Source: Curtanaerobium respiraculi (GTDB lineage: Bacteria > Actinomycetota > Coriobacteriia > Coriobacteriales > Eggerthellaceae). Taken from it: 64,000 nt of DNA. Positions 1 to 9,321 of the stretch are shown here, one piece after another. Below the pieces are notes generated by a model, which did not search any database, was not told where the DNA came from, and was given only the letters and a program-made list of their open reading frames with translations. The stretch's first letter is position 1; each line of letters opens with the position of its first letter. The DNA lies in contig NZ_JANIPD030000003.1 of assembly GCF_024609215.1 (NCBI RefSeq), forward strand, positions 1 to 64,000, given 5' to 3'. A program made the translations under genes and the position numbers.

Positions 1-134
1 TGCCAGACTCCTTTACGAGAAGCGGGGCTCTCACACGAAATGTCGGCAACCCTGCCCGCCAGAATCTGCATTGCATCCACAAGCATTCGATAATCGGCTC
101 GAAAATGCAACGACTAAAAGATAGGAGCTCGGGA

Positions 135-1901
135 ATGTTTTCGAAGCTGTTGGAGTATGCGGGTGCGTACAGGAAGTACACCATCGCCGCTGCGGCGGTG
201 CTCGTCGTCGCGACCATCGCCAATATCATCCCATTCTACTTCATCTACGAGCTCGTGTGCGCGGTGATGGCGGGCGGGGCCGGCCAAGCGTTGCTCGTCT
301 CGAGGCTCGCGGGCATGGCGGCGTGCGCCGTGGCCTACGCCGTGCTGTACGCGTGGGGGCTCGACCTGTCCCATAAGAGCGCGTACCACACGCTGGAGAA
401 CCTGCGCAGGTCGCTGCAGGGGAAGCTGGAGCAGCAGCCGCTCGGCGCAATCCAGGACAAGGGCACCGGCTCGCTCAAGAAGATGTTCGTCGACGACATC
501 GATTCGCTCGAGACCATGATCGCCCATGCGCTGCCCGAAGGGCTGGCGACGACGCTTGTCCCGGTGATCATCTTTATCGGTCTCTTCTTCGTCGACTGGA
601 AGCTCGCGCTGCTCTCGCTTCTCACATTGCCCATCGGGGCATTCGCCATGAGCAGGATGTACAAGGTGGGCACGGCGCGCATGGGAACGTACTACGCGGC
701 CAGCCAGAAGATGAATGACACCATCATCGAGTACGTCAACGGGATGGAAGTCGTGAAGGTCTTCAACAAAGGTGGTCAGACGTATGAGCGGTACCGCTCG
801 TCGATCGAGGATTACCGCGATTTCACCCTGGCCTGGTACAAGGTGTGCTGGCCGTGGATGGCGGTGTACGGCAGCATCATCCCCTGCGTCTGCCTGTTCA
901 CGCTGCCCGTAGGCGCCTGGTTCTGCACGCTTGGGATATCGACTGTGCCCGATCTGGTGCTGTCGCTGTGCATGTGCATCGCCGCGGGCACGCCGCTCAT
1001 CCGCGCGGTGAACTTCATGGGGAGCATGCCGCAGATCAACTACAAGATCGACGAGCTGGAGAACGCCCTGTCCGCCGAGCCGCTGCAGCAGAGCGATGGT
1101 GCGTTCACGGGCGTCGACGACTCCATCTCGCTTACGAACGTCCGCTTCGCATACGGCGATGCCGAGGTGCTGAAAGGCATCGACCTCGACATCGCCGCCG
1201 GCAGCACCACGGCGATCGTCGGGGAGTCGGGAAGCGGCAAGTCGACGCTTGCCAAGCTCATCGCCCATTACTACGACGTGACCGGCGGCTCGATCGCGAT
1301 CGGGGGGCAGGATGTGCGCGACATGAGCCTCGCCGCGCTCAACGAGCGGATTTCCTACGTATCGCAGGAGCTCTTCCTCTTCAACACGAGCATTCTCGAG
1401 AACATCCGCATCGGCAGGCCGGGCGCAACCGACGAAGAGGTGCTCTCCGCCGCCGGGAAGGCGCAATGCACGGAGTTCCTCGACCGGCTTGATCAGGGGA
1501 TCGACTCTGTTGCGGGGGCCGGCGGGGCCAAGCTTTCCGGCGGGGAGCGTCAGCGCGTCGCCTTGGCCCGCGCCATCCTCAAAGACGCGCCCATCGTGGT
1601 GCTCGACGAGGCGACTGCCTTCATCGACCCGGAAAACGAGCGGGCGATGGACGAGGCGATCGCGAACATCGTGAAGGGCAAGACTGTCGTGATCATCGCG
1701 CACAAGATCCCCTCCATCAAGGAAGCCGACCGCATAGTCGTCATGAGCGACGGGCGCATTGCCGCCCAGGGAACGCATGGTCAGCTGCTTGAGACGAGCG
1801 TCGAATACCGCAAGCTCTGGGATGCGTCCGTGAGAAGCGCCAGCTGGAGCGTGAGCACCGCAAGGCGTTCGGAGGCGCTGCAGGAAGGAGGCTCGCGATG
1901 A
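135..1901 (+). CDS. ABC exporter half-transporter (membrane + ATPase)
   Basis: This is a fused permease-ATPase of the ABCB/MsbA type in the cytoplasmic membrane, acting as one half of a heterodimer with the next gene. The N-terminal half has about six membrane segments (residues 15-300). The ATPase shows Walker A GESGSGKST near residue 363, signature LSGGERQR near 467 and Walker B IVVLDEAT near 487. The frame is open from an ATG at 105, but the ATG at 135 follows GGAG by 8 bases and is preferred. The stop overlaps the next start (ATGA). Paired half-exporters beside an AraC regulator resemble the YbtPQ/IrtAB siderophore-uptake arrangement; that parallel is inference, and peptide or drug export is equally possible. 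Confidence 0.9.
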   Translation: MFSKLLEYAGAYRKYTIAAAAVLVVATIANIIPFYFIYELVCAVMAGGAGQALLVSRLAGMAACAVAYAVLYAWGLDLSHKSAYHTLENLRRSLQGKLEQQPLGAIQDKGTGSLKKMFVDDIDSLETMIAHALPEGLATTLVPVIIFIGLFFVDWKLALLSLLTLPIGAFAMSRMYKVGTARMGTYYAASQKMNDTIIEYVNGMEVVKVFNKGGQTYERYRSSIEDYRDFTLAWYKVCWPWMAVYGSIIPCVCLFTLPVGAWFCTLGISTVPDLVLSLCMCIAAGTPLIRAVNFMGSMPQINYKIDELENALSAEPLQQSDGAFTGVDDSISLTNVRFAYGDAEVLKGIDLDIAAGSTTAIVGESGSGKSTLAKLIAHYYDVTGGSIAIGGQDVRDMSLAALNERISYVSQELFLFNTSILENIRIGRPGATDEEVLSAAGKAQCTEFLDRLDQGIDSVAGAGGAKLSGGERQRVALARAILKDAPIVVLDEATAFIDPENERAMDEAIANIVKGKTVVIIAHKIPSIKEADRIVVMSDGRIAAQGTHGQLLETSVEYRKLWDASVRSASWSVSTARRSEALQEGGSR

Positions 1902-3631
1902 TCTCGCTTATCCGCAGGGTCTTGGACCTTTCCGGCTCGAAGCGCGGCTCGATACGCTTGGCATTCGTGCTCGCCTTCGTGAAATCTATCCTTTCCAAGG
2001 CGCCCATCATCCTGTCATTCATCATCCTTGCGATCTTCTTCGATGAGGCGATCACGGCGGCGCAGTGCCTGTGGGTCGGCATCGCCTTCCTCGTCTGCCT
2101 GGCGTTTCAAATGGTCCTGCAGAACGCGACCGACCGCCTGCAGTCGGGCGCGGGTTACGAGATCTTCGCCCAGAAGCGCCTCGAGCTCGGGCGGCATTTG
2201 CTCAAGCTTCCCATGGGGTTCTTCACCGAGGGCAACATCGGCAAGATCAGCTCGGTACTGTCGGTCGATATGGCGTACGTTGAGCAGAACTGCATGAGCG
2301 ACATCGCGAACATGATGAACTACGTCTTCTCCGAAATCGTCATGATCGTGCTGCTCTGCGCCTTCTCCCCCTACCTCGGGCTTGCAGCCGTCATCGTATC
2401 CGCGCTGGTACTCCTTACTGCACGGGGCATGAAAAGGACTGCCATCGACGAGTCCGTGAAGCGCCAGGAGCAAAGCGAGAAGCTGACGAGCGCGGTGCTC
2501 GACTTCGCCGAGGGTATTGCGGTCGCCAAGACGTACAACCTGCTCGGGGAGCGTGCTCGGGAGCTTACCAGGAACTTCGCGCGGAGCCGCGAGACGAGCA
2601 TCGCGTTCGAGAGGCGCTACAACCCCTGGTTCGTATTGCTGAACCTGCTTTACGGTTTGGGGGCGGTCGCGATCGTCGCCCTGTCGTTCTACCTGAACGC
2701 GCGCGGCATGCTTCAAGCCACAATGCTCATCGGCATGCTGTTGTTCGTGTATGACCTGTTCGGGCCGTTCCGCGCCCTCTACAATCAAAGCGCCCAGCTC
2801 ACCATCATGAGTGCATCCCTCGATCGTATGGACGCGCTGTTCGCCGAGGTCGAGCTTAGCGACGGTGGCGCGGTGCACATCCCGGACAAGGCAAATCCCG
2901 CCATACCCGAGGTTATCTACGATGGCGTGCGCTTCGCCTACTCGGACAAGGAAGTGCTCCACGGCATCTCGTTCGCGATGCCGGGCAACACGATGACGGC
3001 ACTCGTTGGACCGTCGGGCTCGGGCAAGTCGACGGCGGCATCGCTGCTCGCTCGGTTCTGGGACGTGACGGATGGGTCGATACGGGTGCGGGGCGCAGAC
3101 GTGCGGGACGTTCCGCTCGCCGAGTTGATGGACAACCTCAGCATGGTGTTCCAGCGCGTGTACCTTTTCCAGGACACGGTTTTCAACAATATAGCCTTTG
3201 GCAAGCCCGGCGCAACGCGCGAGGAAGTGGTGGAGGCGGCGCGCAAGGCCCGCTGCCTCGACTTCATCGAGGCGTTGCCAGATGGGTTCGACACCATGGT
3301 GGGAGAAGGCGGGGCGAACCTTTCCGGTGGCGAAAAACAGCGCATCTCCATCGCACGATGCATCCTGAAGGATGCGCCCATCGTCATCCTCGACGAGGCG
3401 ACGGCCAGCGTCGATCCCGATAACGAAAGCTACATCCAAGAAGCCATCACCGAGCTCGTGCAGGGCAAGACCCTGCTCGTCATCGCGCACCGATTGGGAA
3501 CCGTCCGGGATGCCGACCAGATTTTGGTGATGAGAGACGGCAAAATTGTAGAGAGCGGAACGGACGGCGAGCTGTTGGAGGCAGGCGGCCTGTACGCGCG
3601 CTACGTGGAGCTGCTCACGAGCCGAATGTGA
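1898..3631 (+). CDS. ABC exporter half-transporter, partner subunit
   Basis: This is the second fused permease-ATPase, translationally coupled to the preceding one by a 4-base overlap and preceded by a GGAGG site inside that gene. About six membrane segments are followed by an ATPase with Walker A GPSGSGKST near residue 371, signature LSGGEKQR near 474 and Walker B IVILDEAT near 495. Both halves therefore keep consensus catalytic motifs, so both ATP sites look usable. The last 17 bases overlap the 3' end of the convergent AraC gene, so transcription of the two could interfere. Substrate is unknown. Confidence 0.9.
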   Translation: MISLIRRVLDLSGSKRGSIRLAFVLAFVKSILSKAPIILSFIILAIFFDEAITAAQCLWVGIAFLVCLAFQMVLQNATDRLQSGAGYEIFAQKRLELGRHLLKLPMGFFTEGNIGKISSVLSVDMAYVEQNCMSDIANMMNYVFSEIVMIVLLCAFSPYLGLAAVIVSALVLLTARGMKRTAIDESVKRQEQSEKLTSAVLDFAEGIAVAKTYNLLGERARELTRNFARSRETSIAFERRYNPWFVLLNLLYGLGAVAIVALSFYLNARGMLQATMLIGMLLFVYDLFGPFRALYNQSAQLTIMSASLDRMDALFAEVELSDGGAVHIPDKANPAIPEVIYDGVRFAYSDKEVLHGISFAMPGNTMTALVGPSGSGKSTAASLLARFWDVTDGSIRVRGADVRDVPLAELMDNLSMVFQRVYLFQDTVFNNIAFGKPGATREEVVEAARKARCLDFIEALPDGFDTMVGEGGANLSGGEKQRISIARCILKDAPIVILDEATASVDPDNESYIQEAITELVQGKTLLVIAHRLGTVRDADQILVMRDGKIVESGTDGELLEAGGLYARYVELLTSRM

Positions 3632-4589
3632 GGTGCTCGTCTGCAGAGGGGTCGAGCATGACGCTCGATCGCATGGAGGTGCGGTATTCCCTGGGCGTCA
3701 TGCCAGACTGTTTGCGGAACGACGTGGCGAAACCGCTTGCGGTCTGAAAGCCCGCCTCCCGTGCGACCTGATAGATGGGTATGGACGTGTCGGACAGAAG
3801 GTGCATCGCCCGGTCCGTCTTACGCTCCAGTACGTACTGCGTAACGGTGAGGCCGGTGAACTGCTTGAACAGGTTCTTGAGCTTGGTGGCGCTCATGCTC
3901 GCGACTTGGACCAGCTCGCTCTGCTCGATCTCCTTCGCGAAGTTCTCGTTGATGTAGGCTATGACGGCGCTCACACGCTCGTAATCGGCGCTCTGTTTCG
4001 GAAGGCGCTCATTCCCCATCTGCAGGAGGGCCGCCATCAGCTCGTACGCTTTGCCGACGCAGAAGAGCTGTGCTGCGGCGCCGGCGAGCGTACAGTTGCG
4101 TACATCGTCGAGCGCTGTCATGACCTGGGTGGACCAGTTGTGCTCGCCGGCGATGCTCCGAAGGACATCCGTCGGGTTGGCAGGGTAACCGCCGAAGCTT
4201 TCCCGCAGATGAGATTCGTAGAACGAAGGCAAATACATGACCTCGGTATACGCCACCCGCAGGCCGCGTTTCATGGTGGCGGGCACGTTTCCGCCGGCCT
4301 CTTCGAGGAAGGCGACGATCTTGCCGGGGGGAAGGTGCTGCGCGTAGTCGAGTCGAAGCGAAATGTAGCGCGTGTCCGCCGGAAAGGCCGCAGCGACGTC
4401 GCTCGTGAACGAGAAGTCGCATTTCGACACGGCGATGTGGCCCGCGTAGGTGATGAACCAGTAATGCCCGCGCGTCTTCCTTCCGTCCCCGGCGAGGTAC
4501 GTTCCGCAGTCGAAGGGATTGCCACTCGATGGTTCCATACCCAGTTGGGAGCAGACCTTCATCAGCACCCCTTCTATGTCTTCCATCAT
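3615..4589 (-). CDS. AraC family transcriptional regulator
   Basis: The C-terminal third (about residues 205-305) is a typical AraC double helix-turn-helix, with the family pattern A-R-E-A-G-F-Q-T-x-S-x-F and ending in TPREYR. The N-terminal ~200 residues are a sensor region I do not recognise. An in-frame ATG at 4625 lacks a ribosome site; the ATG at 4589 follows GGAGCGAGG and is preferred, giving 324 residues. The gene converges on the ABC pair and overlaps its end, which makes it a plausible local regulator of that exporter, as YbtA is for YbtPQ. The regulatory link is inference. Confidence 0.88.
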   Translation of the reverse strand: MMEDIEGVLMKVCSQLGMEPSSGNPFDCGTYLAGDGRKTRGHYWFITYAGHIAVSKCDFSFTSDVAAAFPADTRYISLRLDYAQHLPPGKIVAFLEEAGGNVPATMKRGLRVAYTEVMYLPSFYESHLRESFGGYPANPTDVLRSIAGEHNWSTQVMTALDDVRNCTLAGAAAQLFCVGKAYELMAALLQMGNERLPKQSADYERVSAVIAYINENFAKEIEQSELVQVASMSATKLKNLFKQFTGLTVTQYVLERKTDRAMHLLSDTSIPIYQVAREAGFQTASGFATSFRKQSGMTPREYRTSMRSSVMLDPSADEHLTFGS

Positions 4590-4672
4590 GCCTCGCTCCG
4601 CTTCTCGATTGATGGCTTTCAGCATACCGTAAACGCGTGTTCAATCACGGGTTTTCGGAATACCCGCCTGAG

Positions 4673-4853
4673 CTATGCGTCGATGAGGGCGGGGTCGGTG
4701 AGAAAATCTGTCGACCCGACGATGAGCATTCCCTGTTCGTTGCGCCAGGGCTTTACGCGGTTTCGATGACCGCCCCCATCCGCCTCGATGCGCTCGATCG
4801 CTCCGACGTCCATGTTGTAGCCGCGGCAGACGAGCTCGTTATGGAACGCGTTC
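4673..4853 (-). pseudogene. C-terminal remnant of a DUF4143-type AAA ATPase
   Basis: Read on the minus strand this stretch encodes about 60 residues beginning NAFHNELVCRGYNMDVG and ending in GMLIVGSTDFLTDP before a stop. The pattern N-E-L-x-x-R-G-Y-x-V/M-D-V-G is characteristic of the C-terminal region of AAA_14/DUF4143 ATPases. An in-frame stop lies immediately upstream and there is no start, so only the tail survives. A different intact member of the same broad family lies at 35708-37057. Recognition is from memory of the family, without alignment. Confidence 0.6.
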
Positions 4854-4933
4854 TATTCTCATTCAATCGCCAATCCGAACGATTAGGTAGGTTGATTTTT
4901 TAAACGCACCCCTTTTTTTCGCGTGCAAGGCGG

Positions 4934-5213
4934 GTGCAAAACAATGAAGAAGGGATTGAGATACGCGAATTGAGGAATCTCGAGTTCAAGGAGATTGTCT
5001 CCTCTGGCTCTCTGAAGACCGTCTCCGCATTTGCCAACTACGGTGGTGGTACGATCCTCTTCGGCGTGGATGACGGGGGTTGCAACAAAGCCGCGGAGAT
5101 GCTTGCCGATGTGAACGCTCTGCCGAACGGCATATCGGAGCAGGAGTACCTGAACAACAGCACATCGGTCCGAAGGAATCCCGTTCTCGCAAACGTATTC
5201 TACCGGCTTGGGA
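4934..5213 (+). pseudogene. internally deleted AlbA_2 (Schlafen-like) ATP-binding gene
   Basis: The frame starts at a GTG and reads L-E-F-K-E, then T-V-S-A-F-A-N-Y-G-G-G-T-I-L-F-G-V-D-D, the hallmark of the AlbA_2 DNA-binding domain of putative transcriptional regulators. Directly after this it jumps to ISEQEYLNNSTSVRRNPVLA and then N-V-F-Y-R-L-G, which belongs to the far C-terminal half of the same family. Several hundred residues are therefore missing. The reading then enters a long hairpin (5200-5274) and stops at 5284. It is a decayed remnant. Confidence 0.7.
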
Positions 5214-5274
5214 CATCTTCGGACATTCCCTTGCAAGATGTCCGAAGATGTCCGAAGATGTCCGAAGCCGGTAG
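5200..5274. repeat. 75-bp hairpin with internal 10-bp tandem repeat
   Basis: The left arm (5200-5226) is complementary to the right arm over about 27 bases with one mismatch. The right side contains three tandem copies of the 10-mer TCCGAAGATG-type unit, so the two arms differ by one unit. The hairpin lies exactly where the first AlbA remnant loses homology and before the next remnant begins. A REP-like or terminator-derived element is possible. No T-run follows. Confidence 0.75.
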
Positions 5275-5284
5275 GAGACGATGA

Positions 5285-6531
5285 TGACGCCAGAGAAGTT
5301 CGCCCTCGGTCTACCGCTTCAAGGGCGTTATCTACGATCGCGTCGCCGATGTCGACGTGAAGACGACCAGTGACGACCGCATCTCGCTGATGTACATACG
5401 CAAGAAGGGGTACTACTCCGAGCAAAAGGTATACCCCTTCATGAAGGCGACCGACCTCCGTCCCGATCTCATCGACCGTGCCCGGAAGATGGCCGTCGCC
5501 AACAAGCGAGACCATGCATGGGGAAAGATGGACGACGAGGAACTGCTCAGGACGGCGGGGCTCTACGATCGGGACAGGGAGACGGGCGAAACCGGCTACA
5601 CGCTCGCTGCGGCGCTGCTTCTGGGAACCGACGAGACCATCAGGTCCGTATGCCCGGCGTATATGACCGATGCGGTCGTGCGCCTCGAAAACACCGATCG
5701 CTACGACGACCGTCTCATGATCAGGACGAATCTTATCGACTCCTACGAGCAGCTGAGCGCATTCGCACGCAGGCATCTTCCCGACAGGTTCCTGCTCGAG
5801 GGCGACATCCGAGTAAGCGCACGCGACGTCATTGTGAGGGAACTCGTGTCGAACCTTCTCATTCACCGCGAGTTCCTGAGTTCGATGCCCGCACAGCTGG
5901 TCATCGACGCAGACGGCTTGCATACGAAGAACGCGAGCCGATCCGTGTTCAATGGGCGGATCACGCTCGCCGACTTCTCCCCCCGCCCCAAAAACCCCCT
6001 GATAGCGGATTTCTTCACGCAGATAGGCCTAGGGAACCGCCGATGAATTCCGCCAGCCCGAGAACGGCATGCTGGCGCCGGAGCGGCTCAACCCTCGTTC
6101 ACGCACGTCAGCGCGCTCGCTCGCCTTTCGCCGCCCCGGCACTCAGCCCGCCGTCCCCGGCCAAGGCGGAATTAATCAGTGCTTCCCTAGCGGAAGAGAT
6201 GGGGAGCGGCACGCGGAACCTGTACAAGTACTCGAATGCGTATACGGGGACGGAGCCAGAGCTTGTTGACGGTGATGTGTTCGAGGCCCATGTAACCGTC
6301 GAATCGCCCGGGAGTGTCGAGCGCGACAATCCTGTCTCCGCTCCCATGGCGAATGTGGACCAGGTGATACGAGCGCTTCTCGACTCACGCGGATCTGTTA
6401 CGGCAAGCAGCGTGGCCGCGGTCGCGAGGGTCAGCGCGAGAACGGCGCTCAGACACCTGTCGAAAGCGGTCGAGGCGGGCGAGCTGGTAGCGATCGGTGC
6501 CACATCGTCGCGCGAGTACCGGCGTGCTTGA
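5285..6531 (+). pseudogene. AlbA/HATPase-type ATP-binding protein, interrupted by an insertion
   Basis: From about 5306 the frame encodes the central and C-terminal parts of an ATP-binding putative regulator common in Eggerthellaceae. It contains KKGYYSEQKVYPFM, a segment GYTLAAALLLGTDE, and the ATPase-like VRELVSNLLIHREF. The homology runs to I-G-L at 6023-6031, breaks, and resumes in another frame at 6191 with EEMGSGTRNLYKYSNAY. Joining 6032 to 6191 gives IGLAEEMGSGTRN without a gap. The last 70 residues form a winged-helix-like tail. The N-terminus is missing, so the gene was already broken or also lost its 5' end. Confidence 0.75.
6033..6186. mobile_element. 154-bp MITE-like insertion with CTAG target duplication
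   Basis: The element is flanked by CTAG at 6029-6032 and 6187-6190. Its ends are imperfect inverted repeats: both begin GGAA and share ATTCCGCC about 14 bases in. Removing the element plus one CTAG (158 bases) exactly restores the host reading frame across the IGL-AEEMGSG junction. There is no room for a transposase. GGAA ends and a YTAR-type 4-bp duplication are known for IS5-group elements, so a non-autonomous IS5-like relative is inferred. Confidence 0.75.
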
Positions 6532-6701
6532 TTGACGAAAAGGAGCGATGGGACCATATCCTGATACCCTGACCACGCGATTATCGCTCCTCCTTCAGCA
6601 TCAAAATGAAAGCCCAAAGAGCGAAATGTGGATTAACTTCGATGACACATTGCTTCGCTATACTGTCGAAACGGAGTGTAAATGCCGACGAGAGGGCAGC
6701 C

Positions 6702-8123
6702 ATGGGTGGATTCTTCGGAGCGACTTCGCACCGAGATGTGACGATCGACGTGTTCTTCGGTGTGGATTACCATTCGCACTTGGGAACGAAGTACGGCGGA
6801 TTGGTGTACAAGGATCCCGATAGCGGCTTCCAGCGCGAAATCCACTCGATCGAGAACACCCCCTTCCGCACGCGCTTCGAGGACGACCTGGCCACCATGC
6901 ACGGCTGCTCCGGCATGGGCTGCATCAGCGACTCCGATCCGCAGCCGCTTCTCATGCGCTCCCACCTAGGTGTTTTCGCCGTTGCGACCGTCGGTTTCGT
7001 GCGCAACGCCGAAAGGCTGATCGAGGACTTCTCCAAGAAGGGCGTGCAATTCTCCGTGCGCGGCTCGGGCGAGGTCAATACCACGGAGCTGGTCGCCGCG
7101 CTCATCAACCAGAAGGCCGACCTGGTCGAAGGCATCCGGTTCGCGCAGGAGGTGACCGACGGATCATTGACCATGCTGTTGATGCTGGAGGACGGCTCGT
7201 TCATCGCCGCGCGCGATCGCATGGGGCGCCTGCCCGTGCTCATCGGCAAGGACGACGACGGCTATTCCGTGACATTCGAATCATTCGCCTATGGCAAGCT
7301 GGGCTACGTCGACGAATACGAGCTCGGCAGCGGCGAGATCGTGAAAGTCACGGCGGATGGCTACGAGGTGCTCTCTCCCGCTCGCGACGAGATGCGCATC
7401 TGCGCGTTTTTATGGGTGTACTACGGCTACCCGAACAGCACATACGAAGGTGTGAACGTGGAGACCATGCGGTACCGCAACGGCGCCCTCATGGCCCGCG
7501 ACGAGGCAGCCCGCGGCGTCCTCCCCGATGTGGACAGCGTCGGCGGCGTGCCCGATTCCGGCTTGCCGCATGGCATCGGCTTCGCGTACGAGGCGGGCAA
7601 GCCGTTCGAGCGCCCGTTCGTGAAATACACTCCCACCTGGCCGAGGTCGTTCATGCCCGCGAACCAGAAGGTCCGCAACCGCGTGGCGAAGATGAAGCAG
7701 GTGCCGGTGCCGGAGCTCATAGACGGCAAGAGGCTGCTGCTGGTGGATGACAGCATCGTGCGCGGCACGCAGCTGCGCGAGACGGTTGACTTCCTGTACA
7801 ACGCAGGCGCCTCCGAAGTGCATATGCGCAGCGCCTGCCCGCCGATCATGTACGGATGCAAATATCTCTCGTTCAGCCGCAGCAACAGCGATTACGAGCT
7901 GATCGCGCGGCGCAAGGTGCGCGAGCTCGAAGGCGACGAGGGCGAGCAGCACCTGGACGAGTACGCGGACAACCGCACCGAGCGCGGACAGTGCATGCTC
8001 AAGGCGATTTGCGAGGAGATGGGCTTCAGCAGCCTGTCGTACCAGACGCTCGACGGCATGTTGGAGGCCATCGGCATCGATCCCGCGAAGGTGTGCACCT
8101 ACTGCTGGACGGGCCGGGAGTAG
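6702..8123 (+). CDS. amidophosphoribosyltransferase-like protein (PurF family) lacking Cys1
   Basis: PurF makes phosphoribosylamine from PRPP and glutamine, the first step of purine synthesis. The phosphoribosyltransferase half is intact: LLLVDDSIVRGTQL near residues 346-359 is the PRPP loop. The N-terminal Ntn-glutaminase fold is recognisable, but the chain begins MGGFFGATSHRD where canonical PurF has MCG; no cysteine is available as nucleophile. The frame is open further upstream (from 6606), but that extension does not look like PurF and the ATG at 6702 has a GAGGGCAG site. Length (473 residues) fits PurF. It may be an ammonia-using or regulatory paralogue. Confidence 0.85.
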   Translation: MGGFFGATSHRDVTIDVFFGVDYHSHLGTKYGGLVYKDPDSGFQREIHSIENTPFRTRFEDDLATMHGCSGMGCISDSDPQPLLMRSHLGVFAVATVGFVRNAERLIEDFSKKGVQFSVRGSGEVNTTELVAALINQKADLVEGIRFAQEVTDGSLTMLLMLEDGSFIAARDRMGRLPVLIGKDDDGYSVTFESFAYGKLGYVDEYELGSGEIVKVTADGYEVLSPARDEMRICAFLWVYYGYPNSTYEGVNVETMRYRNGALMARDEAARGVLPDVDSVGGVPDSGLPHGIGFAYEAGKPFERPFVKYTPTWPRSFMPANQKVRNRVAKMKQVPVPELIDGKRLLLVDDSIVRGTQLRETVDFLYNAGASEVHMRSACPPIMYGCKYLSFSRSNSDYELIARRKVRELEGDEGEQHLDEYADNRTERGQCMLKAICEEMGFSSLSYQTLDGMLEAIGIDPAKVCTYCWTGRE

Positions 8124-8534
8124 CCGCCACCCGCCTTTTTCGGGGTCAATCTGGCGCAGGCATCCAGGCATTGCAGTGCAGCGGTCCTATAGGAGCGCGA
8201 AAATGCTCGGGGTGGGATACGGAGTTGCGTTATCTCCGGTGACGATGCGCGGGCTGGCGCTCGTTTCAGACGGCTCTCCGCGTAGACCATGTCTTTGCCA
8301 CGACGTTCGTCCGGCTGGATTCATCCCTCCGGATATCCGGCGCACGCGGGAAATGCGGGTGGAATGGTTTTCGAGTGCAGTCGGAGTCGGTCCATATCGG
8401 CACCGGGATATAGGCTCACGCGATGGCGGAGGATGCGATCGAGTCCGCAAGCCCGCGGGGAGAAGCGTTCTCGCGGTTCGCGACTGCGGCAAAGGATACA
8501 ATCGAACCTGCAAGCATGGTGGAAGGAGCGGAGC
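8124..8534. other. non-coding gap, nothing recognised
   Basis: These 411 bases between the PurF-like gene and tag hold no frame with family resemblance, no strong terminator and no clear repeat. Open frames here run into tag and look accidental. Confidence 0.5.
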
Positions 8535-9107
8535 GTGGGCGAATGCGATGTGGAGCGCTGCTGGGGGAGCGCGACTGTCGAGGAAGCTGCTTATCATGAT
8601 GCGCGTTGGTGCGTGCCCCAGCACGATGACCGTGAGTTGTTCGCTATGCTCGAGCTGGAGGGCATGCAGGCGGGGCTTTCATGGAAGACGATCCTGCTGA
8701 AGGAGCGGGCCATACGCGCTGCGTTCGATGATTTCGATCCGGCGGAGGTGGCCGCCTACGACGATGTGGAGATCGAGCGTGTGCTGGCAGCCCCCGGGGT
8801 GATCCGCAACCGCGCCAAGGTTCGATGCGCGGTCTCGAACGCGCAGGCGTTTTTGGAAGTTCAGCGCGAATGGGGAAGTTTCGACGCGTACATCTGGCAC
8901 TTCACCGACGGCAAGGTGGTGGACCATCGGCTGGGGAGCATGGCGGACATGCCCGCCTGCGACGAGATGTCCGAAATCGTGAGCACAGACCTGAAAAAGC
9001 GCGGGTTCAAGTTCGTAGGGCCGGTGATCGTCTACTCCTATTTGCAGGGCATCGGCGTGTATAACGACCACCTGCTGTCCTGCCCCTATCGGAATCACGC
9101 GGAATAG
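8535..9107 (+). CDS. tag: DNA-3-methyladenine glycosylase I
   Basis: The enzyme excises 3-methyladenine from alkylated DNA in the cytoplasm, starting base-excision repair. The start is a GTG placed 6 bases after GGAAGGAG; longer upstream readings have no family similarity. Family marks are ERCWG near the N-terminus, AAYHDARW, LEGMQAGLSWKTIL and KKRGFKFVGP, with DHLLSC near the end. The Cys and His near the N-terminus and the His and Cys near the C-terminus correspond to the zinc site of E. coli Tag. Length of 190 residues matches the family. It stands alone. Confidence 0.93.
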   Translation: MGECDVERCWGSATVEEAAYHDARWCVPQHDDRELFAMLELEGMQAGLSWKTILLKERAIRAAFDDFDPAEVAAYDDVEIERVLAAPGVIRNRAKVRCAVSNAQAFLEVQREWGSFDAYIWHFTDGKVVDHRLGSMADMPACDEMSEIVSTDLKKRGFKFVGPVIVYSYLQGIGVYNDHLLSCPYRNHAE

Positions 9108-9321
9108 TCCCGGTCGGTACTGCACTCATCGTTACGCTTGGCGGTACGTTCATCGGAGAACCGAGTTTGGACATCCCCGGAAGCAGGAAAGGAAGCCTTA
9201 TTGCGCTTGACCGTGGGTTAATCACAATCATACGGATTTTCACGTTTCGATTCCGCAGCGCAATGCTCCCGTAGTCGGCGGCCGTTGCCTGGAATTCGCC
9301 GGACGGCGATGGTGGATCGGG

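Noticed and set aside
114-1778. 554-residue open frame on the minus strand opposite the first ABC gene
   Set aside because: It mirrors a gene with full ABC motifs and has no domain-like sequence; long antisense frames are common in GC-rich DNA.
4637-4903. 88-residue plus-strand frame
   Set aside because: The minus strand of the same stretch encodes a recognisable DUF4143 ATPase tail.
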